14,190 nt of DNA from Patescibacteria group bacterium (GTDB lineage: Bacteria > Patescibacteriota > Gracilibacteria > UBA1369 > PNNO01). Position 1 is the stretch's first letter. Every line of letters starts with the position of its first letter. The stretch lies in the NCBI GenBank assembly GCA_018821175.1, contig JAHJMX010000088.1:1-14190 (forward strand), written 5' to 3'. This document shows positions 6,803 through 13,439 of the stretch, piece by piece. Under the pieces are notes generated by a model that ran no database searches, had not been told where the DNA came from, and saw only the letters and a list, made by a program, of their open reading frames with translations. The translations under genes were made by a program, and so were the position numbers.

Positions 6803-8014
6803 TTAAATATCACGTTCAGAAGTAATCTGATTTCTGCCCCTACCTTTTGACTTATAAGCAAGTTTATCTACACGTGAAAAAAATCTACCCTTTACTGCTT
6901 CCGCTTGCTTTGTTTTTTCGGTTTTATTCAATACCACATCTAACTCATCTCGCCGCAGTGTACCAACCCCAAGACTAACAGATATTTTTAATCCATCTTC
7001 CTTTGTATTTGCAAAATGTGGAAGCGCATTTCTAAGTACACCAAACTGCTCAAGAAAGATCGTTTTATGTTTTGCATCTGTATCATCGCCCAATTCGATA
7101 ACCATAGGTTCCAAAAGATCCTTCATAACATCCACGCATTTCAAAAACGATTCACTTTCACCAAATTCAGAGATTTCATTCTCAATCAAACTTAATTGTT
7201 CATTAAAAAGTTGGATTTTATTTCCTTGGCTAGAATCAATATTTTGCAAAGCTCCAAGAAAAAGTTCTACCTTTTCACGCAAATGGCTATACAAATCTTG
7301 ATCAGTAATTTTTATACGTACTTTTTCAATTCCAGTTTTCAATTTATGAGCAACAGATTCGGCCCCTTCGATTGGACAATCTGGCAAAACAACAAAAAAT
7401 TCATCTCCTCCATTACGAGTTGGCATATCGGTATCACGAATATTTGCAGTAATAACTTCAGCTACTGTTCTTAATGCCTCATCACCAACTTCATGTCCAT
7501 ATAAATCATTAACAGTTTTAAATTTATCAACATCAAAAACAATTAAACCCAAATCTACAAATTTCCCATTCTCTTTACGGATAGCACGTTTAACTGCACT
7601 AACAAGGAAATTGGATCCTACTTCTTTACTATACAGAGATGGTAAATTAACATCATGGAGCTGACTTTTTAAAACCTCCTTATGTACTTTATCTAATGTT
7701 TGATACTTTCCAACCAATTCTTGAGCTAAAGAATTGAGTTTGTTATTTTTATCCATCAAATTACCATTCTCTTTTATAGAATGATCAAGAGCTGACATAA
7801 GTTCTTTGATTTTTGCTTGTTGCAACAAAAGAATAGACTTAATTTCCAAATCTAATCCACCTTCAAGAATAAGATTCTCAATACGATCATTAACATCACC
7901 TATAGACTCAGCAAGTTCAGGAGCTAAAGGTGTTCCCTCGATTGTCACCTCTTTACCTTGCTCCCCTTGTCCACTGCCACCAATTTTGTCTAAACCACTT
8001 TCTCCTTTATGCAT
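6803..8014 (-). CDS. Soluble GGDEF-domain protein (probable diguanylate cyclase) with inserted helical segment
   Basis: Predicted to make cyclic di-GMP from two GTP. There is no membrane segment. Residues 1-55 are low-complexity and acidic, about 58-118 helical and coiled-coil-like (LQQAKIKELMSALDHSIKEN), and the GGDEF domain runs about 122-396. Active-site features are visible: FDVDKFKTVND (D161, N169, D170), YGHEVGDEAL, and the motif itself at 202-206 (RNGGDEFF). An RxxD inhibitory site lies at R193-D196, five residues before the motif, as in feedback-inhibited cyclases. SVSLGVG comes at 345-351, about 140 residues after GGDEF instead of roughly 50, so some 90 residues (about 235-340) are inserted within the fold. 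The domain ends normally with DKLAYKSKGRGRNQI. Small charged proteins are encoded on both sides. Start chosen as the first ATG; no Shine-Dalgarno. Confidence 0.9.
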   Translation of the reverse strand: MHKGESGLDKIGGSGQGEQGKEVTIEGTPLAPELAESIGDVNDRIENLILEGGLDLEIKSILLLQQAKIKELMSALDHSIKENGNLMDKNNKLNSLAQELVGKYQTLDKVHKEVLKSQLHDVNLPSLYSKEVGSNFLVSAVKRAIRKENGKFVDLGLIVFDVDKFKTVNDLYGHEVGDEALRTVAEVITANIRDTDMPTRNGGDEFFVVLPDCPIEGAESVAHKLKTGIEKVRIKITDQDLYSHLREKVELFLGALQNIDSSQGNKIQLFNEQLSLIENEISEFGESESFLKCVDVMKDLLEPMVIELGDDTDAKHKTIFLEQFGVLRNALPHFANTKEDGLKISVSLGVGTLRRDELDVVLNKTEKTKQAEAVKGRFFSRVDKLAYKSKGRGRNQITSERDI

Positions 8015-8030
8015 AATAAATACAGATTAA

Positions 8031-8055
8031 AGACCTTTCTCTATACGAAAGATCC
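8031..8055 (-). other. Hairpin in the leader of the GGDEF gene
   Basis: Read on the minus strand, GGATCTTTC (8047-8055) can pair with GAAAGGTCT (8031-8039) around a seven-base loop: nine pairs, two of them G-U. It ends 16 bases before the ATG at 8014. A competing stem, TCCAG with CTGGA, lies just upstream and shares bases with it. It has no T-run like a terminator and matches no riboswitch that I know. Confidence 0.35.
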
Positions 8056-8106
8056 AGAGCGCATTATCAAACCTGGAATCTATGCTACGGCTCCTTGAAT
8101 TAATAA

Positions 8107-8307
8107 TTATTTTTCATCTTCTGGGGTTTCGTCTTTGTGTTCCCCCATACCAATAACAACAGCGATTTCATCGCTAATTCGACGCGTACTTGCCTTTGCT
8201 TTACCAGCCTCCTCTGCTGTTTTTTCATTTCCCACTGCAGCAATTTCATCAAGCAAAGCATCAACCTCTCCCTGAGCGTCCTCTAATTTATGTGCTAAAT
8301 CGTTCAT
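8107..8307 (-). CDS. Small charged helical protein of unknown function (66 aa)
   Basis: Not recognised. From the ATG at 8307 it encodes MNDLAHKLEDAQGEVDALLD and on to 66 residues; an upstream in-frame TTG at 8325 would add six residues and is less likely. The protein is Ala/Glu/Lys-rich, probably one or two long amphipathic helices, with a very acidic tail (EHKDETPEDEK). There is no signal peptide, membrane segment or cysteine. Its composition and low complexity resemble those of the 73-residue protein on the other side of the GGDEF gene, but I see no alignable homology between them. It precedes the GGDEF gene by 92 bases and could be co-transcribed with it, since no clear separate promoter is visible for that gene. 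Confidence 0.55.
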   Translation of the reverse strand: MNDLAHKLEDAQGEVDALLDEIAAVGNEKTAEEAGKAKASTRRISDEIAVVIGMGEHKDETPEDEK

Positions 8308-8426
8308 ATTTGAGTTTGTTATCAATAAGTATTTTTACTACTCTACAACACTTGCATAGTGTCATAAATTCTAACTAAACAATAGCAGCAAAAATCGCAT
8401 ATTCAAATAGATTTTTTCCGTTTTTA

Positions 8427-8990
8427 TTAAATGTCAATAATATGCGCGTTTTCCTTAAGCCATTTTCTGGACTTTTTATGATCAGGATGAAGTTCTTCAA
8501 CAAGTGTCCAGAAAGATTTTTGATGGTTTTTGTGGATTGTGTGGGCAATTTCATGTGCGACTAGATAATCTATCACCGTGTCTGGCGCAAAAATTATTTT
8601 CCAATTAAAGCTAAGGTTGTTTTTTGAACTACAAGACCCCCATCTGCGACGCGCGCTAGATAAGCGGATTTTCCCATAAGAAAAATTATATTTTTGCGCT
8701 ATTTCAAAAGTTTTTCGCTCCAAAGTGACGCGCGCTTTATTCTTCAATTCCTTTAAGTCATTCTCGTTTAAATTACGTGCCATTTTGCTAGCTTTTTCCT
8801 CCCTTGTTTTCATATTTTCAATTTTTCGCAAAATCCATTCTTTTTTCGCCGCCAAAATATCATCCAAATGCCGCCCGTTAATACGGTATGGGGCTCTTAT
8901 GGTTACAGTCCCATTTTTCTCAATAGAAATCGAAACTGTTTTACGTTTCGACGTGAGAATATTGCACTTGTATGGCGGAGAAAACGACAT
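8427..8990 (-). CDS. YgjP/DUF45-family zinc metallohydrolase
   Basis: Predicted M48-like metal-dependent hydrolase of the YgjP (DUF45, WLM-related) family; substrate unknown. Conserved blocks appear in order: KRKTVSISIEKNGTVTIRAP (15-34), a charged helical linker (45-100), RRWGSCSSKNNLSFNW (115-130), and the zinc site VAHEIAHTIHKNH (144-156), with H146, E147 and H150 in HExxH and H156 as the likely third ligand. The block FWTLVEELHPDHKKSRKWL follows as expected. At 187 residues it is somewhat shorter than typical members of about 230. The loss is at the N-terminus and in the linker, not in the core. Divergent from the small membrane protein gene at 9111. No Shine-Dalgarno. Confidence 0.88.
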   Translation of the reverse strand: MSFSPPYKCNILTSKRKTVSISIEKNGTVTIRAPYRINGRHLDDILAAKKEWILRKIENMKTREEKASKMARNLNENDLKELKNKARVTLERKTFEIAQKYNFSYGKIRLSSARRRWGSCSSKNNLSFNWKIIFAPDTVIDYLVAHEIAHTIHKNHQKSFWTLVEELHPDHKKSRKWLKENAHIIDI

Positions 8991-9052
8991 AATATATCAA
9001 ATTCTTAATTAAATTTATGTCAGAACAAGCAACTTCTAGCAAGCCTAAGCAT

Positions 9053-9081
9053 TTCTATAGTACCGGGGACTGATGTATAAT
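9053..9081 (+). promoter_or_regulatory. Promoter of the glycine-zipper membrane protein gene
   Basis: An exact TATAAT (9076-9081) stands 29 bases before the ATG at 9111. The matching -35 position 17 bases upstream reads TTCTAT, a poor match. The -10 box is convincing, the -35 is not. Confidence 0.45.
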
Positions 9082-9110
9082 GTCCACGTCCTATCGCTAA
9101 CCAAATTTAC

Positions 9111-9380
9111 ATGAAAAAATTGTGTTGCACAAATTCTTGCCCAGTTGCAAAGATGAGCTTGAACGCTCTAATGGGAGCCTTATCTGGCCTATTTAGTGGC
9201 CTTGTTTTAGCCCTTGTTATATATGGAATCGCTTACCTGATTGCAATGATCGCTGGAGCAGAGTATTTCCATAGCCCACAAGGTCTTGTAACAATTGCAA
9301 TGGCTGGAATGAGTTTTGGAACTTTAATCGGCGCTATTCTTGGTGGACGTGTTGGACTTAAGACAACTCCATCGAAATAA
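9111..9380 (+). CDS. Small two-helix membrane protein with glycine zippers
   Basis: Unrecognised 89-residue membrane protein. Two membrane segments lie at about 19-48 and 58-82. The first carries G22, G26 and G30; the second carries G66, G70, G74, G78 and G82, a regular every-fourth-residue ladder. Such glycine zippers are known to pack helices closely in oligomeric channels and pores, so the protein probably oligomerises. A cysteine cluster (KKLCCTNSCP, C5, C6, C10) precedes the first helix and could bind metal or form disulphides. It has a promoter with exact TATAAT and is one of the few plus-strand genes here. Its last 23 bases overlap the end of the convergent SLH gene. Confidence 0.75.
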   Translation: MKKLCCTNSCPVAKMSLNALMGALSGLFSGLVLALVIYGIAYLIAMIAGAEYFHSPQGLVTIAMAGMSFGTLIGAILGGRVGLKTTPSK

Positions 9381-10329
9381 TCAAGGCTCCATTCTCATCA
9401 ACCATATAATTATCGTAAGTGACATCATCACCACACATTGATGCCATCAATGTTTCTATTTGTGCATCCAAATAATCATCATAGTAATATTTTGCACTAA
9501 CTGAATCTGCTGCCTCGATATCCCATCCATATTTAGCAAAAACTTGATAAAATCCAGTATCTAAATCTTGCTCATTTAACTTATCATTATTAACAACTAG
9601 GAAACATGCTCCATCAGCCATTGATTGAGCATATAATTCTCTTTCAGCAAAGTAAAAATCTATACGGTAAATCATTTCGACAACTTCTTTTCTTGTCATG
9701 GATCCACCAGGATATGAATTGAAAGATCCATCATCATTTTGCGTAAAATGAGCATTATCAATCAATTCTTTTGCAATAACAAACCTCATATTATCGGCAT
9801 ACCACTGAGACATATCTAGGTCGGTCGGCATTCCCATTTCCAGTTCATTAGCAGTCAATGTTGGCCGAAGATCGCTTGGTAGCAAGGCTTCTGAAATAAT
9901 TTTGATAGCCTCTACACGATTAATTTCATTTGCAGGTTTGTATGTATCATCATCATACCCCTGAACATATCCTTCTTCTTTGGCAAAACACACATAAGGC
10001 GCATACCATTCTTGCCCTATATCACTAAAACAATTTTGGTAAAGCGCTGGATCCGGAGTTTCAGAAACATATTCAACTACAATTTTAATGAGTTCAGCAC
10101 GATTTATCGGTTTGTCTGGGCCAAAAGTCCCATCCTCGTAGCCTTGAACAATTTTTTGAACAGCAGAAAAATTAATGGCACGATGATTGATATGATTCGC
10201 ATCTACATCAGAAAATGATGGGTTAGAATCTAAATCAAAATCTTCGATATATCCATCCAGAATACTTGCATTTGCAATTGATGGTATTGTTAAGGCAACT
10301 ATTAACATCATTGTAAACAAAATTTTCAT
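9358..10329 (-). CDS. Exported protein with three S-layer homology (SLH) domains
   Basis: Predicted cell-surface protein held to the wall or its secondary polymers through SLH domains. Residues 1-21 are a signal peptide with cleavage after ANA. SLH repeats can be placed at about 38-88 (FSDV, IVQGYEDGTFGPDKPINRAELIKIV), 100-149 (CFSDIGQEWYAPYV, GYVQGYDDDTYKP, INRVEAIKIISEA) and 172-223 (QWYADNMRFVIAKELI, YPGGSMTRKEVVEMIYRI). The third is the most degenerate. The remaining 100 residues (about 224-323) are acidic and Tyr-rich, match nothing I recognise, and presumably carry the specific function. Cysteines at 100, 114, 242 and 299 could form disulphides. The gene ends inside the convergent membrane-protein gene and begins 32 bases after xth, possibly transcribed with it. 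Confidence 0.88.
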   Translation of the reverse strand: MKILFTMMLIVALTIPSIANASILDGYIEDFDLDSNPSFSDVDANHINHRAINFSAVQKIVQGYEDGTFGPDKPINRAELIKIVVEYVSETPDPALYQNCFSDIGQEWYAPYVCFAKEEGYVQGYDDDTYKPANEINRVEAIKIISEALLPSDLRPTLTANELEMGMPTDLDMSQWYADNMRFVIAKELIDNAHFTQNDDGSFNSYPGGSMTRKEVVEMIYRIDFYFAERELYAQSMADGACFLVVNNDKLNEQDLDTGFYQVFAKYGWDIEAADSVSAKYYYDDYLDAQIETLMASMCGDDVTYDNYMVDENGALIISMELS

Positions 10330-10361
10330 TTTTTTTGTTGTTAAAATTTAATAATTTTTTT

Positions 10362-11126
10362 CTAAATTTCGAGAGTAATGCCAACCGGACAATGATCAGA
10401 TCCGAATATATCAGTTCTAATATAGGCTTCTTTAAGATTTTTACGAAGATTTTCGCTAATAAAAAAATAATCTATACGCCAACCAATATTTCTTTCGCGA
10501 GCACGAGTTTTATAATCCCACCACGAATAAAGCTCTGGTTCCTGATGGAATACACGCAATGTATCCAAATATCCATGACTTAAAAAATTATCTATCCAAT
10601 TGCGTTCAACTGGCAAAAACCCCGAATATATAGAATTTTGCCTTGGGTGAGCAAGGTCGATTTCTTTATGTGCAGTATTCACATCACCGCATATTATGAT
10701 TTTGCGCCCTTCGGCTGCAAATTCATCGACATAATTCAAAAACGTATCATAAAAGTCCATTTTATATTCAAGCCTTGATGCAGAGGCTTTCCCATTCGGA
10801 TAATAAATATTCAACAAAACAAAATCATCAAAATCTGCAATCAAAACTCGCCCTTCGCTATCAAATCGATCAATACCAAAACCCCTTTGCACACTTTTCG
10901 GCTTCTTTTTGGTATAAATTGCAACTCCGCTATAGCCCTTTTTAATAGCAGAAGAAAAATATGAATGATAACCATCAATATACTTTATTTCATTTGGGAG
11001 ATCACTCTCATGCACTTTTGTTTCTTGAATACACAAAATATCTGGTTTTTCTTGATGAAACCAATCAAGCCCATTTTTACGTGCAATTGCACGGATACCA
11101 TTTACGTTCCAAGATAAAATTTGCAT
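10362..11126 (-). CDS. xth: Exodeoxyribonuclease III (AP endonuclease)
   Basis: Class II AP endonuclease and 3'-5' exonuclease of the ExoIII family, used in base-excision repair in the cytoplasm. At 254 residues it is full length and every family motif is present: SWNVNGIRA (N7), CIQETK (E35), NIYYPNG (Y108 or Y109), CGDVNTAH (D148 and N150), GWRIDYFF (D219) and the catalytic FGSDHCPV (D244, H245). The form with the QETK and SWWDYKTRAR stretches is the XthA/ExoA type rather than eukaryotic APE1. The ATG at 11126 gives the canonical MQILSWNVNG start, without a Shine-Dalgarno. It lies 41 bases after the hybrid kinase gene with no clear promoter of its own, so read-through from there is likely. 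Stop codon TAG. Confidence 0.96.
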   Translation of the reverse strand: MQILSWNVNGIRAIARKNGLDWFHQEKPDILCIQETKVHESDLPNEIKYIDGYHSYFSSAIKKGYSGVAIYTKKKPKSVQRGFGIDRFDSEGRVLIADFDDFVLLNIYYPNGKASASRLEYKMDFYDTFLNYVDEFAAEGRKIIICGDVNTAHKEIDLAHPRQNSIYSGFLPVERNWIDNFLSHGYLDTLRVFHQEPELYSWWDYKTRARERNIGWRIDYFFISENLRKNLKEAYIRTDIFGSDHCPVGITLEI

Positions 11127-11167
11127 TTTTTAATTTAGAAATTAGCTCAAGTATATAACAAGATAAG

Positions 11168-12406
11168 CTAATCTCCCAAGATTTCTTTCATACAATGAAT
11201 CAATTGATTCAACTTATAAGGTTTCGCAAGAAAATGTATATCAAAATTGTTAATATCATTTTGAATTTCTGGCTCAAGATAGCCACTCATCAAAAGAACT
11301 TTTTGTTGAGGATTGTCTCTTTTAATTTGCTCAATTAATTCATACCCCGTTATCTTTCCCGAAGTCATATAATCACTAATAATAATATCTATTTCTTCTT
11401 TGCTTTGTTTGTAAAACTCTAAAGCCTCATCTGCATTTGTAAAAATAAACAATTTACAACCATCGCGTACAAGCACTCTTCGAATCAAGTTGGCTATTGC
11501 AACATCATCCTCAATAAGCAAAATTTTATAATTACCATTCAATTTTTCTGCATTGTCCAGCTGGGGAACAAATGAGGGTGGAGCTTCATCACCTCCAAAA
11601 GAGGGAAAGTAAAGATCAAAACAAGTCCCTTCCCCAATAGTAGTTGTAACGTTAATAAAGCCATGATGCTGACAAATAATTGCTTGTGTAGTCGCAAGTC
11701 CCAATCCAGTCCCTTGCCCTTGCTTTTTAGTTGTATAAAAAGGTTCAAAAATATTTTGCAATTTTTTTGAATCAATACCTTCACCATTATCTTCAACTGA
11801 AATTTTAATAAATTCCCCGATTTTTGAATTTGGGATTTCCGAAGAATCTTCCTCTGTTAAATCAACATCCGAAATAGATATTGTTAAATCCCCTCCATTG
11901 GGCATTGCATCTCTTGCATTAGTAGCTAAATTCAACATTACCTGCATAAATTGTGTTTTATCTGCCTGGATAAATTTCCCTGTCCCATTTGTATTAAAGC
12001 TAATATTGATATTTTCCCTCATGAGTCTAGTAATCATTTTATGCATAGCCGCAATTTCTTCATCAACAGAAATTACTTCGAATTGAAATTTTTTGTTGCG
12101 ACTATACGTAAGCAATTGATTCGTCAAATCTGCTGCCCGATGCCCATCCTTCATGATTTCTTCAATATGCTCTACAAGTAAAGTTTTGATATCTTTTAAT
12201 GTCGAATCCGGCGTGTCATTGTCAGGGAAATCATTAATAATATTTTTTACTATTTCAGCATTTCCAAGAATACTTGTAAGTATATTATTAAAATCATGAG
12301 CAACGCCACTAGCAAGCCGCCCGATTGTTCTCATTTTTTCATCTTGATCGCGCCGTATTTCACCTTCTTGATCAGACCTTGTTGTTAGGTATTCATCATT
12401 AGGCAT
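11168..12406 (-). CDS. Cytoplasmic hybrid histidine kinase with C-terminal receiver domain
   Basis: Two-component hybrid kinase, 412 residues, without membrane segment or recognisable sensor domain; only about 24 residues precede the dimerisation domain. HisKA lies at about 25-105 with the phosphoacceptor H37 in ASGVAHDFNNIL. The ATPase domain spans about 150-270: N box NLATNARDAMP, G1 EDNGEGID, F box EPFYTTK, and G2 GTGLGLA. The receiver at about 292-412 has acidic residues E299, D300 and D301, phosphoacceptor D345 (IISDYMTSG), S374 and K395 (LAKPYK). Between D345 and the following GYEL helix there is a small insertion compared with the usual DxMMPxxxG. An input protein or a receiver-domain partner is expected in trans; no plain receiver regulator is encoded beside it. 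Own promoter upstream; no Shine-Dalgarno. Stop codon TAG. Confidence 0.92.
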   Translation of the reverse strand: MPNDEYLTTRSDQEGEIRRDQDEKMRTIGRLASGVAHDFNNILTSILGNAEIVKNIINDFPDNDTPDSTLKDIKTLLVEHIEEIMKDGHRAADLTNQLLTYSRNKKFQFEVISVDEEIAAMHKMITRLMRENINISFNTNGTGKFIQADKTQFMQVMLNLATNARDAMPNGGDLTISISDVDLTEEDSSEIPNSKIGEFIKISVEDNGEGIDSKKLQNIFEPFYTTKKQGQGTGLGLATTQAIICQHHGFINVTTTIGEGTCFDLYFPSFGGDEAPPSFVPQLDNAEKLNGNYKILLIEDDVAIANLIRRVLVRDGCKLFIFTNADEALEFYKQSKEEIDIIISDYMTSGKITGYELIEQIKRDNPQQKVLLMSGYLEPEIQNDINNFDIHFLAKPYKLNQLIHCMKEILGD

Positions 12407-12439
12407 AAAAACAAGTTAACATAACTTTGTTTAATCCAA

Positions 12440-12467
12440 CTTATACCATTTTTGCGCTGGGTGTCAA
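12440..12467 (-). promoter_or_regulatory. Sigma70-like promoter of the hybrid kinase gene
   Basis: The minus strand reads TTGACA (12462-12467), 16 bases, then TATAAG (12440-12445). The predicted start lies near 12433, about 26 bases before the ATG at 12406. Confidence 0.6.
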
Positions 12468-12470
12468 ATG

Positions 12471-12486
12471 GACATGACGTGATGTC
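12471..12486. promoter_or_regulatory. Near-palindrome directly upstream of the kinase promoter
   Basis: The plus strand reads GACATGACGTGATGTC, a 16-base inverted repeat with one mismatched pair (positions 6 and 11). It ends four bases upstream of the -35 box of the hybrid kinase promoter, a classic place for an activator site. A second TTGACA on the minus strand overlaps it (from 12488). No binder can be named. Confidence 0.35.
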
Positions 12487-12506
12487 AACAAATACCCCAT
12501 ACCACA

Positions 12507-12764
12507 TTATATCGCGTCTTTACGGCGAGCATCATTAACTTTCAACTCACGCCCATCCAATTTTTGCCCATTATAAGCCCCTATTGCAGTCTGAGCTTCA
12601 TTATCATTTTCCATTTCAACAAAGCCAAATCCCTTAGATCTCCCGGTTGATTTATCCATAATAATTTTTGCAGAATTAACTTTTCCAATTTGCTCAAAAG
12701 CTTCACGAAGCATTTCTTCAGTTGTGTTATATGAAAGGCCACCAACAAACAAATTTTTTGCCAT
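12507..12764 (-). CDS. RRM-domain RNA-binding protein
   Basis: Small single-RRM RNA-binding protein, 85 residues from the ATG at 12764. RNP2 is LFVGGL (5-10) and RNP1 is KGFGFVEM (44-51), with the aromatic residues F6, F46 and F48 that stack on RNA bases. The RRM fills almost the whole protein, followed by a short tail (NDARRKDAI), as in the bacterial Rbp proteins linked to cold or stress responses in cyanobacteria and candidate phyla. An in-frame ATG at 12797 would add eleven residues (MCAFNVINLNN) that no RRM protein needs. They fall at or near the predicted start of transcription, so the later start is preferred. It is an isolated gene between the hybrid kinase and an unknown gene. Confidence 0.9.
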   Translation of the reverse strand: MAKNLFVGGLSYNTTEEMLREAFEQIGKVNSAKIIMDKSTGRSKGFGFVEMENDNEAQTAIGAYNGQKLDGRELKVNDARRKDAI

Positions 12765-12799
12765 ATTATTTAAATTAATTACATTAAAAGCGCACATAC

Positions 12800-12833
12800 A
12801 TTATGCATAAAACATTCATAAATATCTAATCAA
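12800..12833 (-). promoter_or_regulatory. Possible promoter region of the RRM gene
   Basis: The minus strand offers TTGATT (12828-12833) with TATGCA (12804-12809) at 18 bases, or TTAGAT (12824-12829) with CATAAT (12800-12805) at 18 bases. A perfect ten-base palindrome TTATGCATAA (12801-12810) sits over the -10. The assignment between the two is uncertain. Confidence 0.35.
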
Positions 12834-12834
12834 C

Positions 12835-13272
12835 TTAAGCTCTCGCAACCGGATTTAGAACTTTTTTAGCCAATATAGCATCAAGACATTCATTTGTAGA
12901 TTTTTTCTGCAATAAAAGCATAACAGCCTGCCCAGTTTCTTTAGAAATTTTAGTCAAATCAAGGAAATCAATGTAAGTCTCTTGAAAAGAAAGCACCCCT
13001 TTCTGAGCTAAATATTTTTTCACATCAACAAGACGAACTCCCGTTAAAGGTTCATACCCCATATTATAAATAAAAACTGATTCTCCAGATTTAATAATAT
13101 CAACATGTGTGCACTCCGGACCTGCAATTTTTTTAATTTCTTTTTCAAAATCTAAAATTTGCATCTGCGATAAATCCTTAATCATATTCGAAAGCTGAAT
13201 ATGGCAATTATATTCCATATACATCTCGTGAGTACTCAATAAATCATTGTAATGTTCCAAATTAAAACCCAC
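12835..13272 (-). CDS. Protein of unknown function, second part of a frame split by an in-frame TAG
   Basis: Not recognised. A GTG at 13270-13272 directly follows the TAG that ends the 34-residue frame upstream, in the same frame. Counted from it, the protein has 145 residues, soluble, mixed helix and strand (DFEKEIKKIAGPECTHVDIIKSGESVFIYNMG), with no signal peptide or known motif. Other possible starts are a TTG at 13260, which would sit eight bases behind an AGGTGG sequence, and an ATG at 13224. No promoter separates this part from the 34-residue frame. It is either the second gene of a stop-restart pair or the body of a gene of about 180 codons broken by a nonsense mutation. The long open frame and its codon pattern argue that the body is still coding. 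Confidence 0.6.
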   Translation of the reverse strand: MGFNLEHYNDLLSTHEMYMEYNCHIQLSNMIKDLSQMQILDFEKEIKKIAGPECTHVDIIKSGESVFIYNMGYEPLTGVRLVDVKKYLAQKGVLSFQETYIDFLDLTKISKETGQAVMLLLQKKSTNECLDAILAKKVLNPVARA

Positions 13273-13377
13273 CTATTTATTGTTACTGATTATTGTATTA
13301 ATACGATCGCAAGCATCTTCCGGATTGCGACTACGCAGAACAATTGAAAGTTCTTTTTTATCTCTTATTTCTACCAT
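13273..13377 (-). CDS. 34-residue frame ending in TAG directly before the 145-residue frame
   Basis: It reads MVEIRDKKELSIVLRSRNPE and on to a TAG at 13273-13275, in the same frame as the 145-residue protein. It has a protein-like strand-helix pattern (ELSIVLRSRNPEDACDRINTII). A strong promoter starts transcription about 27 bases before its ATG, so it is the first frame on the transcript. It may be the N-terminus of the downstream protein cut off by one stop codon, a short leader peptide, or a small gene in its own right. There is no Shine-Dalgarno. Confidence 0.5.
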   Translation of the reverse strand: MVEIRDKKELSIVLRSRNPEDACDRINTIISNNK

Positions 13378-13410
13378 AAAATACGCATATTAAGTTTTAA
13401 AGTAGGGCGT

Positions 13411-13439
13411 ATTATCTGCCACTTATTTGGTTTTGTCAA
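13411..13439 (-). promoter_or_regulatory. Strong sigma70-like promoter upstream of the interrupted gene
   Basis: The minus strand reads TTGACA (13434-13439), exactly 17 bases, then GATAAT (13411-13416), one mismatch in all. The -35 lies within the last codons of the upstream gene. Predicted start near 13404. Confidence 0.7.

Noticed and set aside
8015..8106. A c-di-GMP riboswitch before the GGDEF gene
   Set aside because: None of the conserved core of the class I or II aptamers is visible; only simple hairpins are present.
9017..9073. An 18-codon plus-strand frame (MSEQATSSKPKHFYSTGD) ending in TGA
   Set aside because: It lies upstream of the exact TATAAT of the next gene, has no promoter or Shine-Dalgarno of its own, and is too short to support.
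11796..12181. Frames inside the hybrid kinase gene on either strand
   Set aside because: They overlap conserved kinase motifs and have no independent signals; they are shadows.
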